Source: Candidatus Binatota bacterium
GTDB taxonomy: Bacteria > Desulfobacterota > Binatia > UBA1149 > CAITLU01
Reading direction: 5' to 3'
Assembly: GCA_024276575.1 (NCBI GenBank)
Contig: JAJRWY010000147.1
Span: forward strand, 1-52,025
Length of the DNA: 52,025 bases
The translations under genes and the position numbers were made by a program. A model generated the notes under the pieces. The model searched no databases and was not told the origin of the DNA. It worked only from the letters and a program-made list of their open reading frames with translations. This document shows positions 45,788 to 52,025 of the stretch, piece after piece; within the stretch, counting starts at the first letter, position 1; each line of letters begins with the position of its first letter.

Positions 45788-46024
45788 GGCAACAACGCGC
45801 CGGAGCGCCCCTGCTCGATCAGTATCTTCATCGCGTCAACGCGCGGGAATGCCCCTGCGCGTTCAGTACATTCATTGCGTCAACGCCCCTGCTCGATCAG
45901 TATCTTCACGGTAACAACGCGCCGGAACGCCCTGCTCAGTCACCATCTTCATCGCGTCAACGCGCGGGAATGGCAGGGCTCGGCTCCTATTCTTCATCGC
46001 GACAACGCGTCTGGCCGCCCCCGC
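45781..46024. repeat. ~44-bp array copying the epimerase start region
   Basis: TCTTCAT (the reverse complement of the epimerase ATGAAGA start) lies at 45781 and recurs as exact or near copies at 45825, 45869, 45903, 45946 and 45991, spaced 44, 44, 34, 43 and 45 bp. Each unit also carries CCCCTGCTCGATCAGTA, which includes a TGA-like stop resembling the end of the gene at 46025. So stop, spacer and start have been copied together five times. Confidence 0.9.
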
Positions 46025-46969
46025 TCACGCAGCGGCTTCAAGCTTGGAGGCAAAGTAGGCGATGGTGGATTCGAGACCTTGGTCAAGTTCCACTTCCGGC
46101 TCCCAACCTAGCACTCGTTTGGCCTTGCTGATGTCGGGCTGGCGAACCTTCGGATCATCCACCGGCAATTCCCGGTAGACGATCTTCGAGCCGGACTTTG
46201 ACAGCGCCTTTATGCGCTCAGCGAATCGCTCGATGGTCATCTCCGCCGGGTTGCCGAGATTGACCGGCTGGGTCTCGTCGGACCAAAGCAGGCGCGTCAA
46301 GCCCTCGACCAGGTCGGATACGAAGCAGAAACTGCGGGTCTGGCTACCGTCGCCATAAACCGTCATGTCTTCGCCACGTAGGGCCTGGCAGATAAAATTG
46401 GGGACCACGCGGCCGTCGCGCATACGCATGCGCGGACCGTAGGTGTTGAAGATGCGTGCGATTCGCGTCTGCACGCCGTGGTGGGTGTGGTAAGCCATGG
46501 TCATGGCCTCGAGAAAGCGCTTGGCCTCGTCGTAAACGCCGCGGGGACCGATCGGGTTTACGTTACCCCAGTAGTCCTCGGTCTGCGGATGTATCTGCGG
46601 GTCGCCGTAGACCTCCGAGGTCGAAGCCACCAAGATTCGCGCATTTTTTTCCTTGGCCAAGCCCAGAGCCTTGTGGGTGCCGAGCGATCCCACCTTCAGT
46701 GTCTGTATCGGCAACTCCAGGTAATCGACTGGGCTTGCCGGCGAGGCAAAATGCAAGATCGCATCAAGCGGACCCGACACATAGATGTAGTTGGTAATGT
46801 CTTGCTCGAGAAACGTGAAGCGCGAATTCTCGAACAAATGGGCGATGTTGTCGCGGTCTCCGGTAAGCAGGTTGTCGACCGCTATGACCTCGTGCCCTTG
46901 CGCCAGAAAACGCTCGCTCAAGTGCGAGCCTATAAAACCGGCACCGCCGGTAATCACTACACGAGCCAT
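46025..46969 (-). CDS. UDP-glucuronate decarboxylase (UDP-xylose synthase)
   Basis: 314-residue extended short-chain dehydrogenase that makes UDP-xylose from UDP-glucuronate. The NAD motif is [10 protein letters not shown], with [29 protein letters not shown] and the catalytic [10 protein letters not shown], typical of UXS. ATG 46969 is preceded by AAGGAG and the family N-terminus (MARVVITGG) starts there; the longer open frame is unsupported. It begins eight bases after the stop of UDP-glucose dehydrogenase, which makes its substrate. Confidence 0.94.
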   Translation of the reverse strand: MARVVITGGAGFIGSHLSERFLAQGHEVIAVDNLLTGDRDNIAHLFENSRFTFLEQDITNYIYVSGPLDAILHFASPASPVDYLELPIQTLKVGSLGTHKALGLAKEKNARILVASTSEVYGDPQIHPQTEDYWGNVNPIGPRGVYDEAKRFLEAMTMAYHTHHGVQTRIARIFNTYGPRMRMRDGRVVPNFICQALRGEDMTVYGDGSQTRSFCFVSDLVEGLTRLLWSDETQPVNLGNPAEMTIERFAERIKALSKSGSKIVYRELPVDDPKVRQPDISKAKRVLGWEPEVELDQGLESTIAYFASKLEAAA

Positions 46970-46977
46970 CTCTCTCC

Positions 46978-48291
46978 TTACTGCAGAACCGCCGGACGGC
47001 CGATAGGTAAGTATGAAAAGCCGTAAGCGGCCATGTCCTTGGGTTCCCAAAGATTGCGGCCGTCGAATATCACCGGCTTCTTGAGCAGCGTCTTGATGCG
47101 CTCGAAGTCGGGATGCCTGAATTCGTTCCACTCGGTTACGATCAACAAAGCGTCGGAACCTTCGAGCACATCGTAGTTGTGATCATGGTAGTCGACCCGG
47201 TCACCGAACACCGAGCGGGCGACTTCCATCGCCTCCGGATCGTGCACTTTCACCTTGCAACCGGCAGCGAGCAGATCCTCGACCAAGCCTATCGCCGGAG
47301 CCTCACGCATATCGTCGGTGCGCGGTTTGAAAGCCAGGCCCCAGACCCCAAAAGTACGGCCCTGCAGATCACCCTTGTAATAGTCCTTGATTTTCTCAAA
47401 AAGCCGGCGCTTCTGCTTGTCGTTGACGTCATCGACCGCCTTCAGCAAAGAGAACTCCAGGTCCGATTTTTCGGCCGTATGGAGAAGGGCACGAACGTCC
47501 TTGGGAAAGCACGAACCGCCATAACCCAGCCCCGGGTAGAGAAAATGCATCCCTAGGCGGCTATCCAGGCCGACTCCGCGCCTGACTAGGCCCACGTCGG
47601 CGCCCACCGCTTCGCAGAGGTTGGCGATCTCGTTGATGAACGAGATCTTGGTCGCCAGCAGGGAGTTCGCAGCATATTTGGTCATCTCGGCGCTGGCATT
47701 ATCCATGACCAAGATGGGAGCACCGCCGCGGACAAAAGGCGCATACAGATCCCGCATCACCTCCGCGTCCTTCTCGCTGCGGCAGCCGACCACCACGCGG
47801 TCGGGTTTGAGAAAATCGTCAATGGCCGCGCCCTCTTTCATGAACTCGGGATTGGAGACCACGTCGAAGTCGTGTTCGGTCACCGCCGAGACTATCTCTC
47901 TGACCTTGGCAGCAGTCCCAACCGGCACCGTACTCTTGCACACGATAATGCGAAACCCGGTCATCGCACGCCCAACGTCCTCGGCGGCTTGGTAGACGTA
48001 TTTCATATCCGCCGCGCCGTCGCCGCCCTGCGGCGTCCCCACCGCAAGAAAACACACCAATGCATTGCCGACACCCTCAGTGATGTCGGTCGTGAACTTC
48101 AGGCGCCCTTCCCCCGTATTGCGCTTGATGAGTTCCTTGAGCCCCGGTTCGTAAATGGGAACTTTGCCCCCTTGCAAAGCCTCGATTTTTCGAGCGTCGA
48201 TGTCCACACATGTGACTTCGTTGCCACTTTCGGCAAAACACGTCCCTGCCACCAGACCGACATAGCCGGTCCCTATTACGCAAATCTTCAC
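46978..48291 (-). CDS. ugd: UDP-glucose 6-dehydrogenase
   Basis: Oxidises UDP-glucose twice to UDP-glucuronate with NAD. The 437-residue protein shows [41 protein letters not shown] and the catalytic Cys in [10 protein letters not shown]. The C-terminal domain [20 protein letters not shown] is complete. With the decarboxylase that follows it forms the UDP-glucuronate to UDP-xylose route. Confidence 0.96.
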   Translation of the reverse strand: MKICVIGTGYVGLVAGTCFAESGNEVTCVDIDARKIEALQGGKVPIYEPGLKELIKRNTGEGRLKFTTDITEGVGNALVCFLAVGTPQGGDGAADMKYVYQAAEDVGRAMTGFRIIVCKSTVPVGTAAKVREIVSAVTEHDFDVVSNPEFMKEGAAIDDFLKPDRVVVGCRSEKDAEVMRDLYAPFVRGGAPILVMDNASAEMTKYAANSLLATKISFINEIANLCEAVGADVGLVRRGVGLDSRLGMHFLYPGLGYGGSCFPKDVRALLHTAEKSDLEFSLLKAVDDVNDKQKRRLFEKIKDYYKGDLQGRTFGVWGLAFKPRTDDMREAPAIGLVEDLLAAGCKVKVHDPEAMEVARSVFGDRVDYHDHNYDVLEGSDALLIVTEWNEFRHPDFERIKTLLKKPVIFDGRNLWEPKDMAAYGFSYLPIGRPAVLQ

Positions 48292-48520
48292 TCTGGCTCC
48301 CTAAGTTGTGTATTTTGGGTCCTAACGTCGACTCGCGGAGGCCGGGTCGGCAGGTCCAGGCGGTATTTTCGAAAACCGCTCAGAACATCCGGCGATACAT
48401 CCGGCCACACCCCCGCTTACGTTGCGCTCAGCCGTCGCGGCGCCCCGTCTAGGGGAAAACCCCAAGGTCAATTGGCGGACCTTATCAACTGATTTAGCAG
48501 CGGGCAACTCATTGTCGCGC
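48292..48520. other. Gap between ugd and glycosyltransferase
   Basis: No gene is supported here. It contains a near-palindrome GCGGTATTTTCGAAAACCGC (48359-48382 region) and a CCCC/GGGG short inverted repeat near 48447-48463, either of which could end the glycosyltransferase transcript or act at the ugd promoter. Confidence 0.4.
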
Positions 48521-49534
48521 TCACCCGGCGGCTGACTCGTTTGGGCCGCCCCCGCTTGCGCCCGCCGGAGGGCTCGATGCGGGCGCAAGTTCCTCGGCAA
48601 CGACATAAATCGGCTTACCCTGGCTCTCGTGGTAAGTGCGGGCCAGCATCTCGCCAAGCAGGCCCATGGTCAGCAACTGCACCCCGGTAACCACCAGGAG
48701 CAAGGCCAGCAAAACTATCGGGCGATTGCCCAGTTCGATACCGAGCACGATGCGCTGGAAACCGAGCCAGCCCATCAACAGCCCGCCGCCACCGCCGAGC
48801 AGCAGGCCGAGCAGGCCGAAAACGTGAATCGGACGCGTCGAAAAGGCCGACAGGAACTTAACCGTGCCCAGATCCAGCAGCACCCGGACCACCCGGGAAA
48901 TACCGTACTTGGAAGTGCCGGCCACGCGCGGGCGGTGATTTACCACCATTTCACTTATGCGCGCTCCGAGGTCGCCGGCGATGGCCGGAATGAAACGGTG
49001 CATTTCTCCGTAAAGGCGCAGGCCACGGACGATCTCGCCGCGGTAAGCCTTGAGCATACAACCGTAGTCATGCACCCGGACCTTGGTGATACGGCGAATC
49101 AGCCAATTGGCGGCCATCGAAGGTAAGCGCCGCAATACTAGGTCGTCCTGCCGGTCTTTACGCCAGCCGGTAACCAGATCGTAGCCCTCGTCGAGCTTTT
49201 CGATCAGGCGCGGAATATCGCGGGGGTCGTTTTGGCGGTCGGCATCCAGAGTCACCACCACCTCGCCGCGACTCCGGTCCAGACCCGCCGCAACCGCCGC
49301 CGTCTGGCCAAAATTGCGGCGAAACAACACCACCGCGACGTGAGGGTCTTCGTCGTGAATACGGCGTAATACTTCACGCGAGCCGTCTTCGGAACCATCA
49401 TCCACGTAGATGATTTCGTAGCTGCGCCCTATCGCGCCCATAACCTCGGTCAGTTCGGCGTGCAGGGGTTCGAGATTGCCTACTTCATTGTAGACCGGCA
49501 GGCACACCGAGATTTCGACCGGATTGGCAGCCAT
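48521..49534 (-). CDS. GT2 glycosyltransferase, polyprenol-phosphate type
   Basis: 337-residue family 2 glycosyltransferase of the ArnC/DPM1/GtrB group, which moves a sugar to polyprenyl phosphate. The N-terminal domain has LPVYNEVGNLEPL, YVDDGSEDGS and the DAD-type motif LDADRQNDP. Two C-terminal membrane helices (VFGLLGLLLGGGGGLLMGWL and VLLALLLVVTGVQLLTMGLL) anchor it. It starts seven bases after the PfkB kinase and lies next to ugd and the xylose synthase, so a role in cell-envelope sugars is likely. Confidence 0.92.
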   Translation of the reverse strand: MAANPVEISVCLPVYNEVGNLEPLHAELTEVMGAIGRSYEIIYVDDGSEDGSREVLRRIHDEDPHVAVVLFRRNFGQTAAVAAGLDRSRGEVVVTLDADRQNDPRDIPRLIEKLDEGYDLVTGWRKDRQDDLVLRRLPSMAANWLIRRITKVRVHDYGCMLKAYRGEIVRGLRLYGEMHRFIPAIAGDLGARISEMVVNHRPRVAGTSKYGISRVVRVLLDLGTVKFLSAFSTRPIHVFGLLGLLLGGGGGLLMGWLGFQRIVLGIELGNRPIVLLALLLVVTGVQLLTMGLLGEMLARTYHESQGKPIYVVAEELAPASSPPAGASGGGPNESAAG

Positions 49535-49541
49535 TAGCCCT

Positions 49542-50456
49542 TCAATCTCCGTGGAAATCCGTCAACGCCATGAACGCACCGTAGCGCCGTTCTATGTCGT
49601 CGCGGGTCAGGCTCTTGAAGCGCTCCATACCGAAGCGCTCGACCGTGAAAGAGGCGACCACGCTGCCGTAGACCACCGCGCGGCGCAGGCTTTTCTTGTT
49701 GATCTCTCCGGCCTCGGCGAGGCTTCCGAACAATCCGCCGGCAAAAGTATCGCCGGCTCCCGTCGGGTCGATCACGGTTTCGAGAGGAAACGCGGGGACT
49801 GCGAAAACATCGTCGCTAGAGAACTGCAGCGCCCCATATTCGCCGCGTTTTACCACTAGATGATCCGGGCCCATTTCCAGTACTCGTTTGGCGGCCCCTA
49901 CCATATTGCCCGTACCCGAGAGCAAAGCAGCCTCCGAATCGTTGATGCTCAGCAGATCGACGTTGGCCAGCAGTGCCAACAATTCGTCACGGCTTTCTTC
50001 GATCCAGTGGTCCATGGTATCCGCGCCCACGAACTTGGGGCCCACGAGCTGCTCCAATACCCGGGCTTGCAACGAAGGCTGTATGTTGGCGAGGAACACG
50101 AATTCGCTGTCGCGATACGACTGCGGTAACTCCGGTGCGAAATGCTCGAACACGTTGAGCTTGAGATCGAGTGTGTCGCGAACGTTCATATTCTCGTGGT
50201 AGCGTCCATGCCAGCGGAAAGTCTCACCCTCGGCTTCCACCAAACCGTCGAGATTGATCCCGCGCGAAGCGAGGAAATCCTTCTCCTGCTCGGGAAAGTC
50301 ACTGCCCACTATCCCCACCATATTTACCGGGGCGAAGAAGCTCGCAGCAACCGAAAAATAAGTACTAGCCCCTCCCAGTACATCGTCCGCCCTACCCTCG
50401 GGGGTTTCGATAGAATCGAAAGCCACCGAGCCGACCACACACACCTTATCCGACAT
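49542..50456 (-). CDS. PfkB-family carbohydrate/nucleoside kinase
   Basis: 304-residue ribokinase-fold kinase. The C-terminal signature DPTGAGDTFAGG carries the catalytic Asp, and the N-terminal GGASTYFSVAASFF loop binds substrate. The substrate is not defined by sequence; an adenosine kinase or ribose-type kinase is possible. It lies just downstream of mtnP on the same strand, which could mean a role in using adenosine or methylthioribose made there, but this is inference. ATG 50456 has AGGAAAG upstream. Confidence 0.88.
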   Translation of the reverse strand: MSDKVCVVGSVAFDSIETPEGRADDVLGGASTYFSVAASFFAPVNMVGIVGSDFPEQEKDFLASRGINLDGLVEAEGETFRWHGRYHENMNVRDTLDLKLNVFEHFAPELPQSYRDSEFVFLANIQPSLQARVLEQLVGPKFVGADTMDHWIEESRDELLALLANVDLLSINDSEAALLSGTGNMVGAAKRVLEMGPDHLVVKRGEYGALQFSSDDVFAVPAFPLETVIDPTGAGDTFAGGLFGSLAEAGEINKKSLRRAVVYGSVVASFTVERFGMERFKSLTRDDIERRYGAFMALTDFHGD

Positions 50457-50630
50457 TTCTTTCCTACACTCCTGCCTTTACGCGTCCTGCTCGCCTATTC
50501 CCAGCCGTTTCAGTCCTTCCTGGCCGGCCCACTCGTCCTGGCCGCTCCCTTTGCTCTGTTCGTTGCCGTCGCCGGGTTCGCTGTAGCCACTCCGGTCGTC
50601 CCCGGCCCTTCTATCTTGTCTCGGACCGGT
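50457..50630. other. Low-complexity spacer between pfkB-like gene and mtnP
   Basis: No gene is supported. Fragments such as TCCTGGCCGGCCCAC and TCCTGGCCGCTCCC recur at about 15-19 bp spacing, resembling a decayed copy of the arrays seen elsewhere in this window. Confidence 0.45.
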
Positions 50631-51521
50631 CTAGTCGCTGCTACGATTCCCGTCCGAGAGCACGCGGCCGATGATCAAGTCCAGTTCACGGCGCTTTTGC
50701 ACGGGGATCGCGTCCGGCTGCGTAATGACGGCACCATCCAAAGCGCGGCGGCAAGCGCAAGCGCGATCCAGGCCTTCCAAACGCTGCGCGCACAAGCCCA
50801 CGCTGCGATTGGCCAGCTCCGCGTTGGCGGCAAGGATCGCCAGAATATCTTCCACTTCGACCGCGCCTCCGTCCTCACGCCAAGCGTCGTAGTCGGTCGC
50901 CAGCGCCAGAGTCGCGAAACAAATCTCGGCCTCCCGCGCCAGTTTGGCCTCCTGTAGATTGGTCATACCGATGATATCGCCGCCCCAAGCCCGGTACATC
51001 CGCGATTCAGCCCGCGTCGAGAACATCGGACCTTCCATGCAAACGTAGGTCGCGCCCTCATGCACCACTGCTCCGGCATCACGGGCGGCCTGGGCAAGCA
51101 TTCGCGAAAGCGGCGCGCAGAACGGATCGGCCAGCGACGCGTGGCCGACTACACCGCCGCCGAAAAAAGTAGATATACGCCCGCGCGTGCGGTCGATGAA
51201 CTGATCGGGCACCACTAGATGCCCCGGCTCTACATCTTCACGCAGGCTGCCGACCGCTGAAATCGAAATGATGGCGTCGGCGCCGAGCTGTTTCATAGCG
51301 TGGATATTGGCTCGAAAGTTCAGCTCTGAAGGCATTATACGGTGGCCGACTCCGTGGCGCGGCAGGAAGGCCAGTCGTTGCTCTCCGATGCGCCCGAGTA
51401 AGAAAGCGTCGGAGGGAGGCCCGAAAGGGGTCTCGACCTCACGCTCTTCCAAGTCTTCGAGCCCTTCAATGCGGTAAAGTCCGCTGCCACCGATGATGCC
51501 GAGTAAAGCCGTATCGCCCAA
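50631..51521 (-). CDS. mtnP: S-methyl-5'-thioadenosine phosphorylase
   Basis: Splits methylthioadenosine into adenine and methylthioribose-1-phosphate. The 296-residue PNP-family protein has GIIGGSGLY, LPRHGVGH, NFRANIHAMKQLGAD, the CMEGPMFSTRAE block and GMTNLQEAKLARE. TTG 51521 is chosen because GGAGG lies six bases upstream and the family N-terminus starts there; the frame is open eight codons further. Some phosphorylases of this group also use inosine or adenosine. Confidence 0.93.
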   Translation of the reverse strand: MGDTALLGIIGGSGLYRIEGLEDLEEREVETPFGPPSDAFLLGRIGEQRLAFLPRHGVGHRIMPSELNFRANIHAMKQLGADAIISISAVGSLREDVEPGHLVVPDQFIDRTRGRISTFFGGGVVGHASLADPFCAPLSRMLAQAARDAGAVVHEGATYVCMEGPMFSTRAESRMYRAWGGDIIGMTNLQEAKLAREAEICFATLALATDYDAWREDGGAVEVEDILAILAANAELANRSVGLCAQRLEGLDRACACRRALDGAVITQPDAIPVQKRRELDLIIGRVLSDGNRSSD

Positions 51522-51626
51522 TTGAAACCTCCGCGAACGCCGCACGACAGCGCAGCGTGAACAGGGTGACTTCTATACCGCTTACCGCCACCGTCTGAAA
51601 ACCCGGGAAGGGGTCGGTAAGGGGTC

Positions 51627-51906
51627 AAGTCGCGGCTTTCGACTTCTGCTCGGTAGGCTCGACCAGCATGTGATCACAGGCTGCACTCTCGAAAACCTGC
51701 TGGGGTCTCGGACCACAAAGGTCGACGACTGGATAAGGTCGGGGGTACACGAATTTCCATCGGGGACAGGGAGCATCACGATCACATCAACAGGCGAGAT
51801 ATATGTGCGCAACCTAGCCTTGAATGTTTATCGAACTCTCATCTCGCAATGCGGGGCGGACCATATATGCCCCCTACGTCCAAGCAGAAGTCGAAAGCCG
51901 CGACTT
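51627..51906. repeat. 280-bp element with 24-bp inverted ends
   Basis: Perfect 24-bp arms lie at 51627-51650 and 51883-51906. Each arm is itself a hairpin (AAGTCG...CGACTT), the form of paired REP sequences. GGGGTC directly precedes the left arm, as inside the palindrome at 31540. No convincing gene lies inside. Confidence 0.85.
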
Positions 51907-51926
51907 AATGGGATGGTCCGCCCCGC
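51851..51926. repeat. 14-bp inverted repeat GCGGGGCGGACCAT overlapping the element end
   Basis: Arms 51851-51864 and 51913-51926 are perfect complements and enclose the right end of the 280-bp element. This may be a mobile-element end or an operator of the gene starting at 51989. Confidence 0.75.
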
Positions 51927-51988
51927 TCCTATAAAGGCATCAAAGTGCCAGTATGAAACCTTCCATACAAAAAGGAGCAAGACGGACC

Positions 51989-52025
51989 ATGGGCACAAAT
52001 AGCAAGACTGACAAAGTAGTGGTAG
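51989..52025 (+). CDS. 5' end of a gene leaving the window
   Basis: ATG 51989 follows AAGGAG with 11-base spacing and begins MGTNSKTDKVVV before the window ends. It is too short to identify. The preceding inverted repeats would suit a transposase or other mobile gene, but this is inference. Confidence 0.5.
   Translation, partial: MGTNSKTDKVVV

Noticed and set aside
51582-51988. Genes on either strand before the last partial CDS
   Set aside because: Open frames here cross the inverted repeats and show no recognisable motif; they arise from the palindromic sequence.

Overview
The window is a GC-rich bacterial chromosome segment dominated by housekeeping genes, most of them on the minus strand. 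A myxobacterial-type Cys-rich repeat in a degraded protein, an ApgM-like protein in place of ThrB, a split isobutyryl-CoA-type mutase, an AlaC-type aminotransferase and PyrR attenuation together suggest a deltaproteobacterial-grade lineage (Myxococcota, Desulfobacterota or Binatota-like). That placement is inference; there is no rRNA or tRNA here to test it.

Layout. 1-9.6 kb: aconitase (+); gltX and ispF (-); an NtrB/NtrC-type two-component pair and thiE (+); dnaB (-). 9.6-12.8 kb: a gene-poor island of decayed accessory DNA, holding a 5'-truncated Cys-rich protein, an Rhs tip carrying a phospholipase-A2-like motif, a frameshifted transposase OrfA remnant and a Phd/VapC-type toxin-antitoxin pair. 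A 46-bp near-identical inverted repeat brackets it. 12.8-17.1 kb: a cobalamin-binding-protein-like gene, a thiolase, and the small and large subunits of a B12-dependent acyl-CoA mutase whose substrate-pocket residues match isobutyryl-CoA mutase. 17.5-24.7 kb: a GlpX-like protein with altered active-site residues, then a tight lipA-alaC-hom-thrC-apgM-like operon. 24.7-31.6 kb: an RND efflux system (permease, adaptor, TolC-like channel) with a DUF2892 protein and a divergent ArsR regulator. 31.6-42.2 kb: a pyrR-pyrB-pyrC-carA-carB-recG operon behind a PyrR-type attenuator. 42.3-51.5 kb: lepB/lepA, nucleotide-sugar genes (epimerase, UDP-xylose synthase, UDP-glucose dehydrogenase), a GT2 glycosyltransferase, a PfkB kinase and mtnP. 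51.6-52.0 kb: nested inverted repeats and the first codons of a gene that leaves the window.

The most striking feature is a recurring type of short tandem array. In many gaps between genes the repeat unit is a copy of the neighbouring gene's own stop or start region. Examples are a 15-bp unit carrying the thiolase stop, a 13-bp unit running from the ntrB stop to the ntrC start, a ~44-bp unit carrying the epimerase start, a 95-bp triplication that has split a former GTGA overlap of pyrC and carA, and a 21-bp array that forms an open reading frame of ten heptads. Similar in-frame expansions sit inside lipA, the RND permease and the pyrB tail. This looks like a genome-wide process that multiplies gene junctions.

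Three conserved genes are interrupted: carA and carB each by a one-base loss in a homopolymer, and lepA by an in-frame TAG. Raw reads are needed to separate mutation from sequencing error.
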